A stretch of 64,000 bases of DNA from DASZMX01 sp035551475 (GCA_035551475.1 DASZMX010000125.1:1-64000), one strand, 5' to 3'; shown: positions 49,841-59,199, counted from the first letter of the stretch. Notes: generated from the sequence alone by a model not told the origin. Made by a program: numbers and translations.

Positions 49841-50392
49841 AATGGACAAATTCAATTCCTTGGCGATTTGGCGCGTTCCTTTGCCTTGGCCCAGCATGCG
49901 GAACACTTCCAATTCGCGGTCGCTCAAGCTCTCGATCGCCGAGCCGGGTTCATCCTCTTTGCCCAGCATAAATTTGGAAAGCATGGCGGAGGACATTTTC
50001 TCGCTCAGATAAATGTTGCCGGACAAAACCTTGGCGATGGCGGCTTGCACGGTCTTGGCCGGTTCATGCTTCATGACGTAGCCCATCGCCTTGGCGCGCA
50101 TGGCGCGCTCGGCAAACAGGGTTTCGTCGTGCATGGAAATGACCAGGATCGGCAGGTCGTCATCCTGCGCTTTGAGGCTTTTGATCAGGTCAATGCCGCT
50201 CGAGGCCCCGAGGGAAATATCGATGATGACCAAATCCGGCTGCAGCTCGCGCACCAGGCGATGCGCCTCGGCGGCGTCGGACGCCTCGCCGCACACCTTC
50301 CATTCGGCGTTGCGCTCGATCATCTGGCTCAAGCCTTCGCGGAAGAGCGGATGATCGTCAACTATTAGAATGCGCTGCTGTTCGTTCGCCAT
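49718..50392 (-). CDS. NarL/FixJ-type response regulator
   Basis: A 224-residue two-component regulator. The receiver domain (about 6-125) has the acidic pocket IVDDHPLF (Asp12, Asp13), phosphoacceptor Asp58 (VIIDIS), Ser86 and Lys108 (YVMKHEP). The LuxR-type HTH (about 150-215) has LSDRELEVFRMLGQGKGTRQIAKELNLSIATINSFRARIKEKL. Its first 35 bp overlap the end of the upstream sensor kinase gene, so the pair is coupled. The 3' end is part of the tandem duplication. It is the last gene of a four-gene minus-strand operon. Confidence 0.94.
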   Translation of the reverse strand: MANEQQRILIVDDHPLFREGLSQMIERNAEWKVCGEASDAAEAHRLVRELQPDLVIIDISLGASSGIDLIKSLKAQDDDLPILVISMHDETLFAERAMRAKAMGYVMKHEPAKTVQAAIAKVLSGNIYLSEKMSSAMLSKFMLGKEDEPGSAIESLSDRELEVFRMLGQGKGTRQIAKELNLSIATINSFRARIKEKLSLKSSSELVLHAMRHCLQEGANAGGG

Positions 50393-52496
50393 GTTCGCTG
50401 AGGCCCGCTCGCGGCGTGGCCGTGAAGACGCATGTCATAGCCGTGCCCGACCCCGGCGCGCTCTGCAAGTTCAATGTCGCGCCGATGACGCGGGTGCGAT
50501 GCTGCATGATGCGCAGCCCCATGCCCGCGGGCGTGCGGCCCGGCAGCACAAATCCCGCGCCGTCATCCCGCACCGTCAGGGCGTAACGATCCTTGGCGGG
50601 CGCGAGCGTGATCCAGATATTCCTGGCCTGGCCGTGCCGGGCGGCGTTCGCCACCGCCTCCAGCGCGATATAATAAAGATGCAAGGCCACATCGTTTGGC
50701 ACGAGCGGCGGGGGCGTTTGGGCGGAGAAATGGCAATTCGTTTTGAAAAGTTCGCTGGCGTTGGCGGCCAGTTCTTCCAGCACCGGCGCCAGCCCGTTTT
50801 CCTCCAGCTTCACCGGAAAAAGCCCGCGCGCCACGCCGCGGGTTTGGGCGATGGCAGTTTGGATCAAACCGCCGATGCGCTCGATCTGGGCGGATTCCGG
50901 CGCGCCTTTTTCCTCCAGCTTATCCGCCAGCGAAGCGGTCATCAGGCCGATGCCTGCCAATTGTTGACACACGCCGTCATGCAAATCATGGCCGATGCGG
51001 CGTTGCTCGCGATTGCTGATTTCGAGGATTTCCCGCTCCAGCGCCACTTCCAGCTCCATCTTTTCCTGGATGATGCCCGTCTGTTGGCGGACGCGGCGGC
51101 GCAACGCGGCCACCCACGCGAAGGCCCCGGCCATCGCTCCGCACAAGAGTCCCGCCATCCAGAAAAATTTCTGCAAATCCCACCACGGCGCCGCGCGCAG
51201 CAGCTCAATATCCCCGGCGGAACGAAGCAGGATGCGAAACGACTTCGCGCGCCAATCTTCGCCCGCATGCCATTCCTGCCCGGGATCGACGACGCATACG
51301 CCCGTCACGGCGACGGTGCAGCCGTTTTGGAGATGGGTAAAATCCGCGCCGCGGCCTTTGCGCTCCAGGTAGGCGTGAAAAATAAATCCGCCGGATTGCA
51401 GCACCAGAAATTGATCCTGGCTGTGATGCGCGCGGTCCAGAACCACCGCCTGGATGCGCACCAATCGGCAATCGTGTTTGCCTGAAAGCGCCTCATCCGC
51501 CGAGACCACATCCGGGGCCGGCGGCGGGCCGGAACTGAGGCGGCGAAACACCGCGTCCTGCAACATGGGATTGTAGCCGCCGGTGGCCGCGAACCCGAGG
51601 GCTTCGATATGATCGCCCGGACGCAAGGGATCAGGCTGGGCCGTTTGCACATACAACCCGGTGCTGTCGTCCTCGATGTAAACCACGTCCGGCGCCTGCC
51701 GATAAATCACGGCGCCCGCCACCCGCACGGTGTGGCCGGCCGTCCCTTGCGGGGAAAATTGCAGCAGGCTGCTGATCGCGCGGGCCTTGGGCGGTGAGGC
51801 AAACGTGTCGCCGCTGGGCGGTTTCTCGATCACGAGGTCGTCCGCGCGCGGGGCCAGCAGGCGAATGCTGAAGGCTTGCCGCCGCAAGTTGAATCGCGTC
51901 ACCGCCACACCGCGCGCCATGATGGCGCTGTCAATCAAATCCAGCCCCGTCCGCGCCGGCAGGCTGCGCGTCATGGCGGTCAAGGTCTGGCCGCCGCTGG
52001 TGATGTCCACCAAGTAATACTGGTTGCGCTCGTCAAAACGCACGGCGCGCACCAGCCCGTGAATTTCCAGGAACTGGCTGTCCTCCTGGCCGCTGCTCAA
52101 TTGCTCGATGTCCACCGCTTTGGCCGTCGGAAAGGCTCCGCGGCCGAGGCGCCGGATTTGCGCGACGTCCACAATCGGCGCGTATTCTCCGCGATTGGAG
52201 TGGCCTTCAATTTCCACCGTGTCGCCCGCGGCGAGGACGACGTTGGTGATGGTTTCGCGGGTGAAAAAATAAATGCCCGCCGTGTCATCCTGCACGAAAC
52301 GCAGGAATTGGCTTTGATCCCAAAACGTCAGGACGCCTTTGAGGCGCACGGGATAATTCCTGGCCGCTTCCTCGGGCGAGAGGTTGCGCACGGCGGCGGC
52401 GGTGGTCAGCTCAGGCAGTTCCGCCAGGAGCGGGAGCAGGGGACCGAAAACCAGCGCGGCGCACCATCCCAGGAGTTTGGCGCGGCGCGAGTTCAT
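50358..52496 (-). CDS. NarX-type sensor histidine kinase with periplasmic OB-fold-like repeats
   Basis: A 712-residue membrane kinase. A signal/anchor helix (about residues 8-26) leads into a long periplasmic part (~30-440) of repeated beta modules such as YPVRLKGVLTFWDQSQFLRFVQDDTAGIYFF and VRVAGAVIYRQAPDVVYIEDDSTGLYV, resembling OB folds. One transmembrane helix (about 445-466) follows, then HisKA_3 dimerisation with phosphoacceptor His503 (RRIGHDLHDGVCQQL), and a HATPase domain (LEAVANAARHG N-box, VRDDGAGF, GMGLRIMQHR). All catalytic boxes are intact. Its ATG overlaps the FG-GAP gene stop (ATGA), suggesting that this propeller protein could help it sense a ligand. Confidence 0.92.
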   Translation of the reverse strand: MNSRRAKLLGWCAALVFGPLLPLLAELPELTTAAAVRNLSPEEAARNYPVRLKGVLTFWDQSQFLRFVQDDTAGIYFFTRETITNVVLAAGDTVEIEGHSNRGEYAPIVDVAQIRRLGRGAFPTAKAVDIEQLSSGQEDSQFLEIHGLVRAVRFDERNQYYLVDITSGGQTLTAMTRSLPARTGLDLIDSAIMARGVAVTRFNLRRQAFSIRLLAPRADDLVIEKPPSGDTFASPPKARAISSLLQFSPQGTAGHTVRVAGAVIYRQAPDVVYIEDDSTGLYVQTAQPDPLRPGDHIEALGFAATGGYNPMLQDAVFRRLSSGPPPAPDVVSADEALSGKHDCRLVRIQAVVLDRAHHSQDQFLVLQSGGFIFHAYLERKGRGADFTHLQNGCTVAVTGVCVVDPGQEWHAGEDWRAKSFRILLRSAGDIELLRAAPWWDLQKFFWMAGLLCGAMAGAFAWVAALRRRVRQQTGIIQEKMELEVALEREILEISNREQRRIGHDLHDGVCQQLAGIGLMTASLADKLEEKGAPESAQIERIGGLIQTAIAQTRGVARGLFPVKLEENGLAPVLEELAANASELFKTNCHFSAQTPPPLVPNDVALHLYYIALEAVANAARHGQARNIWITLAPAKDRYALTVRDDGAGFVLPGRTPAGMGLRIMQHRTRVIGATLNLQSAPGSGTAMTCVFTATPRAGLSEHGERTAAHSNS

Positions 52497-54016
52497 GGCG
52501 CGGCCAGCCGATAAAATCGCCGCGGCAGATTCGTGGCTCCCGCATCCGAATAGCTCCAACCGACATTCGTGCCCGTGTTGGTCTGGAGGGGCGTCCATTG
52601 CACTAGATTGGTGGAAGCCTGCACGACATAGCGGGCGCCGCTCGCCGGGCTCACCACCAATTGGAAGCCCACCCGCGGCGTATATCCGGTGTTCGTGATG
52701 CCGATCGGCTGCAACTTGAGCGTTCGGTAAAAACGTTGCGGCGCGTTGGCGACCGCCGAGTCAATAAAGTCCCAGGATGGACCGTTCAACAGGTGCGCTT
52801 GCAACCGGGTCCAATTCACGAGGTTGGTGGAGAATTCCAGCGCATACGCTTCGCCGGCAAATCCGTGGATCGAGGCGTGAAAACCGCCTGCCACCAGGCT
52901 CTGCTTCAGGAAGGGCGGCCCGGAATTGGTCGCGATCGTGAGGGTGTTATTGAAGGCGTCAGCGGTGATCAAGTCGAGACGCCCATCGCCATTCAAATCG
53001 GCGGCTGTCACCGCGTAAGGGCCCGAGCCGGGAGCGATCAGCAGCGTCGAGCGCCGCTGCAAGGCTGTGTGCCCGTCGTTGCCGAGCGTCAGGACGGAAT
53101 CTTCATACGGATGCACCACCACGAGGTCACTTACCCCATCGCCCGTCAGATCGGCTGCCACCAAAAATTGCGGCCCATTGTCGGTGGGGATGACGCCCGC
53201 CGGGCCGAATTGGCCGCGCCCGCCATTTGTCAAAACGGTGATGATGGAATCGCCGGAATCAGCCACGAGCAGGTCGGGAAGTCCGTCGCCGTTGACATCA
53301 ATCAGCGCCAGGGCGCTCGGGCCAAGGCCCGTGGGCTGCACCGACGCCTTGAGCAAACGGCCGCTGCCGTTGTTGGTCAAAATGGTCACCGTGTCATCGT
53401 TATAATTCGCGACGGCCAAATCGGGCCGGTTGTCGCCGTTCAAATCCGCCGCCAGCACAAATTGCGGCCCCGCGCCCACCGGCAGATTTGTGCTGATCGC
53501 AAAACTCTGGTTGGCCCGGTTGGTGAGCAGCGTCACCGTATTGCCGCTGTTATTGACACACGCCAGGTCCATTCGGCCATCGCCATTAAAATCGGCTGCG
53601 GCGAGGCTGCTGGGGAAGGAGCCCACCGCCAAAGTTCCCAGCAAACTGAATCCACCATGCCCGTTGTTGGTGTAAACAGTCAGGGTGTTATCAAAGCCGT
53701 TGGCGGCCACGAGATCGGGTTTGCCATCCCCATTGATGTCCGTAGCCAGCACGCATTGGGGTCCGCTGCCGACGGGCAGGGTGGCTGCCGGCAAAAAGGT
53801 CGCGCGGCCGAGGTTGGTGAAAACGGTCAGGTTGTTGTCGCTTTCATTGGCCGAAACAAGATCGATTTTGCCATCACCGTTGAAATCGGCGGCTTGCACC
53901 GAGACCGGCCCCGCTCCCGTAGTGATGGCGCCGCCAAGGGTGAAATCACCGGCGTGCAGGACGGGCGCCAGGGCAAGCGCCGTGAGGCAGAGCAGACGGT
54001 GGCGGCAGGTTTTCAT
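52493..54016 (-). CDS. Secreted FG-GAP/VCBS-repeat beta-propeller protein
   Basis: A 507-residue exported protein (signal RLLCLTALALAPVLHA). About seven repeats of ~50 residues follow, each with a calcium-binding DxNGDGxxDL motif (ADFNGDGKIDLVSAN, TDINGDGKPDLVAAN, ADLNGDGRLDLITAD and so on), as in integrin-like seven-bladed propellers. The C-terminus carries two copies of a short beta module, 'STNLVNWTRLQ...QRFYRTLKL' and 'STNLVQWTPLQ...RRFYRLAAP'. It sits between the MFS transporter and sensor kinase genes, joined to both by ATGA overlaps. ATG 54016 is chosen for this and for the signal peptide. Confidence 0.88.
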   Translation of the reverse strand: MKTCRHRLLCLTALALAPVLHAGDFTLGGAITTGAGPVSVQAADFNGDGKIDLVSANESDNNLTVFTNLGRATFLPAATLPVGSGPQCVLATDINGDGKPDLVAANGFDNTLTVYTNNGHGGFSLLGTLAVGSFPSSLAAADFNGDGRMDLACVNNSGNTVTLLTNRANQSFAISTNLPVGAGPQFVLAADLNGDNRPDLAVANYNDDTVTILTNNGSGRLLKASVQPTGLGPSALALIDVNGDGLPDLLVADSGDSIITVLTNGGRGQFGPAGVIPTDNGPQFLVAADLTGDGVSDLVVVHPYEDSVLTLGNDGHTALQRRSTLLIAPGSGPYAVTAADLNGDGRLDLITADAFNNTLTIATNSGPPFLKQSLVAGGFHASIHGFAGEAYALEFSTNLVNWTRLQAHLLNGPSWDFIDSAVANAPQRFYRTLKLQPIGITNTGYTPRVGFQLVVSPASGARYVVQASTNLVQWTPLQTNTGTNVGWSYSDAGATNLPRRFYRLAAP

Positions 54017-55386
54017 TCCGGTAACGGCTGCCCTTTGGTTTCGGGCAGGAAAGGGAGCGCCAGCAGCGCGAGCAAATAAATCGAGCTGACCCACCAGCAG
54101 GCATTGCGAAACGCCTCCATTTTCAACTCGTCAGTGGGGGCGTTGTGGGCCAATTGCGCCTGCAACAGGCCGAGCGTGAAGGGACCGCTGGCAGCCACAA
54201 ACCGGCCCACGTTGTAGCAAAAACTCGTTCCGGTGCTGCGCAGCCGCAACGGAAACAGCTCCGGCAGATAAATCGCGAAGCCAGCGAACAGCGCCAGTTG
54301 GAAAAATCCCATGACCGGACAGAGCACGAATAATTCCCACGGTTGATTCAGGAATTTAAACACCACGACCGTGCTGACATAGGCGCACACTGCGGCCAGC
54401 GCGAAAATCCATTTGCGGCCATAGCGTTGCGCCAGTTTGGTGAAGGCGATCATGCCGAGAAATGATCCGAAATTCTGGGCGATCATGGTGCCGCCCGTCC
54501 ACATCAATTTGCGCCCCGCAATTTCCGCCGCCGGCGCGTGCTGCGCCGCCAGCGCCTTGCCGATCACGTAATTGACCAATTCCGGGCTGAAAAATCCAAT
54601 GCCCCACAACCCCACCACGCCCGCAACGCACAGCAACATCCCAAAAAGCGCCGGCTTCCGCCATCGCGCTTCGCCCAGGAGCGACGCATAAGAGCCAAAC
54701 CGCACTCCGGTCAAAATTCCCTGCGCGCGAGCCTCCGTCCATTTGACAGGCTCGGCCATGCGAAATTGCGGCCCTACGCAAACCAAGGCGGGCACGGCTC
54801 CGATGATAAACAGCGTCTTCCAGCCGTTGTGGCCGCCGCCCGTCAATTCCCAATAGCCCAGCAGCACGCCGAACAAGCCCGCCACCATGTTCCCGACCGC
54901 GGACAACGCCTGCAACAAACCCAGCGCATGCGGGCGCGCCGCATCCGGCAACGAGTCGGCGCACAGCGCCACCGCCAGCCCGAACACGCCGCCCACGCCC
55001 ACGCCAGTGATCAGCCGATACACGCAAAAATCAACCGGCCCCGTCGCAAAGGCCGACAAGCCCGTGCAGAGGCCGTAAAGCAGGATGGAAATCGCGAGGC
55101 ACCGCGAACGCCCAAGCCGGTCGCCCAGCGCCCCGAAGATCAATCCGCCCGTCGCCCAGCCGAGCACAAAAATCGTGGTGGAATAACCGGCCCACGATTT
55201 GATCACATCCGCCGAAGTTCCGGGCGGCAGCAATTGGGTCAGCGCCGGGTTGCGCGCGATGATGAAAACCTGCTGGCCCAGGCAATCAAACATCCACGCC
55301 AGCGAGGCCATGAGAAAAACATATTTTTGATAGCGATCGAGCAGAGCCCACCAATGGCGTGAGCGGGGCGAAGAGTTTGTTTCCAT
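54013..55386 (-). CDS. MFS transporter, sugar/aromatic-acid type
   Basis: A 457-residue major facilitator with ~12 transmembrane helices. The conserved loop 2-3 motif is GALGDRLGRSRCLAISI (GxLxDRxGRR type) and a matching motif lies between helices 8 and 9 (FTKLAQRYGRKWIFAL). LPELFPLRLRSTGTSFCYNVGR is the usual 'PELFP...RgtG' motif of sugar/metabolite:H+ symporters (2.A.1 type AAHS/SHS). A substrate cannot be read. First gene of the operon MFS - FG-GAP - kinase - regulator, so the transported compound could be what the kinase senses. The ATG at 55386 excludes the tRNA-Ala overlap of the longer frame. Confidence 0.87.
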   Translation of the reverse strand: METNSSPRSRHWWALLDRYQKYVFLMASLAWMFDCLGQQVFIIARNPALTQLLPPGTSADVIKSWAGYSTTIFVLGWATGGLIFGALGDRLGRSRCLAISILLYGLCTGLSAFATGPVDFCVYRLITGVGVGGVFGLAVALCADSLPDAARPHALGLLQALSAVGNMVAGLFGVLLGYWELTGGGHNGWKTLFIIGAVPALVCVGPQFRMAEPVKWTEARAQGILTGVRFGSYASLLGEARWRKPALFGMLLCVAGVVGLWGIGFFSPELVNYVIGKALAAQHAPAAEIAGRKLMWTGGTMIAQNFGSFLGMIAFTKLAQRYGRKWIFALAAVCAYVSTVVVFKFLNQPWELFVLCPVMGFFQLALFAGFAIYLPELFPLRLRSTGTSFCYNVGRFVAASGPFTLGLLQAQLAHNAPTDELKMEAFRNACWWVSSIYLLALLALPFLPETKGQPLPE

Positions 55387-55466
55387 GCGTGGCCGCACAC
55401 TTGTAACCGCAACCCCGCGGCGCGCCAATGGGAAAATACCGACCGTGCCAGAAGTTACCGTGCGGA

Positions 55467-55542
55467 TGGTGGAGCGTAGGGGGCTCGAACCCCTCACCTC
55501 CTGAATGCCATTCAGGCGCTCTACCAACTGAGCTAACGCCCC
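55467..55542 (-). tRNA. tRNA-Ala (GGC)
   Basis: The minus strand gives acceptor GGGGCGT/ACGCTCC (one G-T pair), D arm TAGCTCAGTTGGTAGAGC, anticodon stem CCTGA/TCAGG with loop ATGGCAT (anticodon GGC), T arm GGGGTTCGAGCCCC, discriminator A and an encoded CCA (55467-55469). Reads GCC/GCU alanine codons. Confidence 0.96.
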
Positions 55543-55638
55543 ATCCGTAGCGCTGAAATCTACGGACTCTGCCGCCAGTCGCAAGCGCAAAGTTTGGCAG
55601 TGGCGCTTTTTTCAGCAACGATTAGCTTAACCCTCACT

Positions 55639-56064
55639 ATGAAACGAACTGCATCGGCTGTCTGGAATGGTGATCTCAAAAAAGGCAAAGGCGCGCTGAC
55701 GACCCCAAGCGGCGTGCTCAAGCAAACCCCCTATTCTTTTACAACCCGCTTCGAAAACGAGCCGGGGACGAATCCAGAGGAATTGATCGCAGCGGCTCAT
55801 GCCGGTTGTTTCACCATGGCTTTTTCGGCGGCGCTGGGGAAGGGCGGGTTCACGCCGCAAAAGCTCGCGACCGAAGCCGCCCTGACCCTGGAGCAGGTGA
55901 ACGGAAATTGGACGATCACGACGATCGACTTGACGCTGTCGGGGCAGGTGCCCGGCATCAGCGCGGAAAAATTCCAGGAGATCGCCCAGGACGCCAAGGC
56001 CAATTGCCCGGTCTCGCGCGTCCTGAACGCGAAAATTAGTTTGACGGCGAAGCTGGAGGCGTAA
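55639..56064 (+). CDS. osmC: OsmC family peroxiredoxin
   Basis: A 141-residue OsmC-type thiol peroxidase that reduces organic hydroperoxides. The two redox cysteines are Cys57 (AAAHAGCFTMAF) and Cys123 (NCPVSRVL), in the classical positions, and KRTASAVWNGDLKKGKG gives the N-terminal strand with the substrate-side region. The ATG at 55639 fits the family's start. Its 3' end overlaps the convergent GreA-like gene by 29 bp. Confidence 0.93.
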   Translation: MKRTASAVWNGDLKKGKGALTTPSGVLKQTPYSFTTRFENEPGTNPEELIAAAHAGCFTMAFSAALGKGGFTPQKLATEAALTLEQVNGNWTITTIDLTLSGQVPGISAEKFQEIAQDAKANCPVSRVLNAKISLTAKLEA

Positions 56065-57874
56065 ACGCCACAATCGCATCGATCCGGTAACGCTTTTTCT
56101 CGCCATCGCCCGGGATTTCGATTTCTTCGCCGGGCTTGTGGTTGAGGAGTGATTGCGCCACGGGTGTGAGGTAACTGATCACGCCTTTATCGGGATCAGA
56201 ATCCCACGCGCCGAGAACGGTGTAGCGCTCCTGTGCGCCCTGCGCGAGGTCGGTGACGCTCACGATCGTGCCGATGCTGACGACGTCCGTTTTGGGATTG
56301 GCAAAATCACTGCCGCGCGCGCGCACGAGTTGGGATTCCAATTCGCTTTTGCGGCGCATCAGAATCTTCTGCATTTCCTTGGCGGCCTTGTATTCGTGAT
56401 TTTCGCGCAGGTCGCCGTAACTGCGGGCGATGGCGATTTCCTTGGAATTGGCCGGAATGGCCTTTTGCACCAGTTCGGCGTATTCGTTTTTGCGCCGTTC
56501 GAGGCTTTCCCAGGAGACAACATAGGTGGTGTCCTGCCGGGTTTGCTCGCCGGAAATCAGCGACTGAATGGCCGGGTAACTCTTGACGATGCGTGCCAAT
56601 AAGGAGCGCTTGTCCATGTCGTCGAAACAGGGCGAAAGCTGCAAGGCGCGGGTCAAATCCTTGATGACTTCCAAATCCGCCGAACCGATCAACTCCACGA
56701 GCAAGGTCTGGTCGTCGAGGATGAAATCGCGCAGTTTGTTGGAGCGCTTTTCATTGAACTGATCGCGCTCCATCGCGGTGAGCATGGCGCGGAAAACTTC
56801 GGGTGTCAGGATGTCGGCAAAGGTGTCGGAGCGTTCCCGCGCCAGCCAGAGGAGGAGTTCGCTGCTGGCTTGGTGCTGGCTGATGAGCCGCGAGAGATTG
56901 TCCTTGAGCGCGTCCATTTTCCCGCCCGAGATCAGGGCGTGTGTCAGTTCGCTCGCGAGCTTGGCGGAAACATGATTGAGCGCGCCGAGGAGGGATTCAT
57001 GCCATTTTTCGGGAGCGGATTCGCGGAACGACGCCAGCGCGCGGCGGTGTTTGGCGGCGGGCATCGCTTCGAGGGTGGAACCCACGCGATTGGCTTCCTG
57101 CTGCCAAATCGCGGAGGCGGGAATCTCACCCGGAATGGCCGCAGCCCCGGACGCTTCGCGCAGTTCGTCACGGACAAAAATTCCTTCCAGCGCCACGGAC
57201 GGCTGGGTGCGTTGATGCGTGCCGATTTCCGTGTTGAGCGCCGGAATCACTTCCTTCGCGGCGGCGTCCTTGTCGGTAAAATCCGGCAAATTTTTCAGGA
57301 TCTCGTATGCGACCGTCGTGCGCGCCTTGAGTCCTTTGGCGGCGCGAAATTCCTCCATCAACCGGTTTTGCAGCGAGACTTCCTTGGCCTGATAGATGAT
57401 CGGCTCGGATTTTTTCAGCGGCACTTGAAAATGGCCGTCTTTCTTCAATTCACGCTTGGCCGCTTCCCACCATTTTTTCCAGTCATCCGCGATGACGTCC
57501 GGCACCAAAGCCTGTTGAATTTGATCCACCGTGGCCCGTCCGCCAAAGCTTTGCAGGACCAGTTTGATCAAGTCCAAATGATGCAACGCCGCCATCTGGC
57601 GCAATCCTTCCAAGTCCGAAACTTTGCGGGCATAAATATGGTCGGTCGGGATGGCTTTGAGCGATTCGGCGGAAAAACCGAGATCCATCGGATGGGCTTG
57701 CTTGCCTTGAAAATCGATGATGAAACGGGAAAAAACAGTGTCCACCGAAACGATCTTCCCAAAGCCCCAACTGCGATGATGGCAATAACCGCTGTCGGTT
57801 AATTTAACAAGCGGTTCGATTTGCTGCTTGGTGATTTTTCCGGCGGTCGCCAGCTTTTCAAATTCTTCTTTCAT
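56036..57874 (-). CDS. GreA/GreB-family elongation factor with long N-terminal extension
   Basis: A 612-residue protein. The last ~150 residues are a Gre factor: the coiled coil carries ARSYGDLRENHEYKAAKE, with the acidic tip Asp and Glu that stimulate RNA cleavage by RNA polymerase, followed by the C-terminal FKBP-like domain (VSIGTIVSVTDLAQGAQERYTVLG ... GVISYLTPVAQSLLNHKPGEEI). The first ~450 residues are a mainly helical extension absent from E. coli GreA (158 aa), with a conserved-looking start SGYCHHRSWGFGKIVSVDTVFSRFIIDF, a small beta barrel perhaps binding nucleic acid. Start at ATG 57874; 57889 is possible. Only ~35 bp separate it from the divergent rsmB start. Confidence 0.85.
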   Translation of the reverse strand: MKEEFEKLATAGKITKQQIEPLVKLTDSGYCHHRSWGFGKIVSVDTVFSRFIIDFQGKQAHPMDLGFSAESLKAIPTDHIYARKVSDLEGLRQMAALHHLDLIKLVLQSFGGRATVDQIQQALVPDVIADDWKKWWEAAKRELKKDGHFQVPLKKSEPIIYQAKEVSLQNRLMEEFRAAKGLKARTTVAYEILKNLPDFTDKDAAAKEVIPALNTEIGTHQRTQPSVALEGIFVRDELREASGAAAIPGEIPASAIWQQEANRVGSTLEAMPAAKHRRALASFRESAPEKWHESLLGALNHVSAKLASELTHALISGGKMDALKDNLSRLISQHQASSELLLWLARERSDTFADILTPEVFRAMLTAMERDQFNEKRSNKLRDFILDDQTLLVELIGSADLEVIKDLTRALQLSPCFDDMDKRSLLARIVKSYPAIQSLISGEQTRQDTTYVVSWESLERRKNEYAELVQKAIPANSKEIAIARSYGDLRENHEYKAAKEMQKILMRRKSELESQLVRARGSDFANPKTDVVSIGTIVSVTDLAQGAQERYTVLGAWDSDPDKGVISYLTPVAQSLLNHKPGEEIEIPGDGEKKRYRIDAIVAFTPPASPSN

Positions 57875-57909
57875 GTTCTCGCGTCCCATATCCACTATAA
57901 GTATTATTC

Positions 57910-59199
57910 GTGAGCGCCCAAAAACCAAGAGAAATTGCCGTGCAGATACTTCGGAGGCAGGGAACCTCCGCGTTTATTGAGGACCTTTTCGACGCAGAGC
58001 TGGCCCGGCGTCCGCTTTCGTCCGCTGATCGCGGCTTGTGTCAGGAATTGGTTTTTGGCGTGGTGCGCTGGCAGCGCGCTTTGGACTGGCTGATCGACCG
58101 CAAAACCAACGGACGCGCCCAAACCGCCGTCCTGCAAATTCTTTTGCGGCTCGGATTGTACCAACTTTTCTGGCTGGATCGAATTCCCGATCACGCCGCC
58201 GTCCATGAAACGGTGGAGCTGGCCAAACGCCTGGGATTCGGGCCGAAAGCCGGTTTCCTAAACGCCATCTTGCGTGGCTACATTCGCGAGCGCGACCAAA
58301 CGGCGCAGGAATTGGCAGCCTTGAAAATCTCACAGCCGGCCATCGGCCAATCGCATCCGGACTGGCTCGTGGAACGGTGGCAGGCAAAGTGGGGCCGGGA
58401 CCAAACCAATCAGCTTTTGCAATGGAACAACACCGTTCCGCCCACCTACGCGCGCGTCAATACGCCCAAAGGCGATGCCGCTAGACTCATGGCACAATGG
58501 TCGGCGGAAGGCGTGACGTTTGCGTCGCGGTCGTTTCCGTGGGTGGAGGAGAACGTGGTGTTTGAGCTATTGTCGCATCCCCCATTGGCCAAACTTCCAT
58601 CGTTCGTGGAAGGCCGGTTTTACATCCAAGATCCCAGCACCCTCCTCGCCGTGCGGGAGCTTAGCCCGCAACCCGGCGAACGAATCCTCGATCTGTGCGC
58701 GGCGCCGGGCGGCAAAACGACGTTCATGGCGCAACGCATGCAGAACCAAGGCCGCATCCTCGCGCTGGACCTGCATTTGGGGCGGCTCAAATTGCTGGAG
58801 GAAAATTGCGCCCGGCTCGGCGCCGCGTGCGTGCAAACCGGAATGGCTGTGCTGGACAGCGGCGGCGAAGGGTTGTTTGACCGCATATTAATAGATGCGC
58901 CCTGTTCCAATACGGGTGTGTTACGCCGCCGGGTGGAACTGCGCTGGCGGGTGACCTTGGCGGAAATGGAGCGCCTGCGCCGAACCCAGCTTGAACTTCT
59001 CGCCGCCGCCGCTCCCAAACTTAAACCCGGCGGGGTGATGGCCTACAGCACGTGCAGTCTGGAAGCCGAGGAAAACGAGATGGTCGTGGCTGATTTTCTG
59101 CGGGAACGCCCGGAATTCGCGCTCCAATCCGAGCGGCGGCTGCTGCCGTTTTTGGACGGCACGGACGGCGCGTATGTCGCGCGTTTGGCCCTGGTTTGA
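57910..59199 (+). CDS. rsmB: 16S rRNA (cytosine-967-C5)-methyltransferase
   Basis: A 429-residue RsmB/Sun protein that makes m5C967 in 16S rRNA. Residues ~1-140 are the NusB-like RNA-binding domain (REIAVQILRRQGTSAFIEDLF, AVHETVELAKRLGFGPKAGFLNAILRG). The methyltransferase domain has ILDLCAAPGGKTTFMA (SAM site), IDAPCSNTGVLRRR (Cys332, release cysteine) and YSTCSLEAEENE (Cys382, catalytic nucleophile). The start is GTG at 57910. It precedes the rpsB operon by about 200 bp. Confidence 0.95.
   Translation: MSAQKPREIAVQILRRQGTSAFIEDLFDAELARRPLSSADRGLCQELVFGVVRWQRALDWLIDRKTNGRAQTAVLQILLRLGLYQLFWLDRIPDHAAVHETVELAKRLGFGPKAGFLNAILRGYIRERDQTAQELAALKISQPAIGQSHPDWLVERWQAKWGRDQTNQLLQWNNTVPPTYARVNTPKGDAARLMAQWSAEGVTFASRSFPWVEENVVFELLSHPPLAKLPSFVEGRFYIQDPSTLLAVRELSPQPGERILDLCAAPGGKTTFMAQRMQNQGRILALDLHLGRLKLLEENCARLGAACVQTGMAVLDSGGEGLFDRILIDAPCSNTGVLRRRVELRWRVTLAEMERLRRTQLELLAAAAPKLKPGGVMAYSTCSLEAEENEMVVADFLRERPEFALQSERRLLPFLDGTDGAYVARLALV

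Noticed and set aside
52661..54079. 472-codon frame antisense to the FG-GAP protein
   Set aside because: The repeats it appears to have are the complement of the DxNGDG repeats of the real gene.
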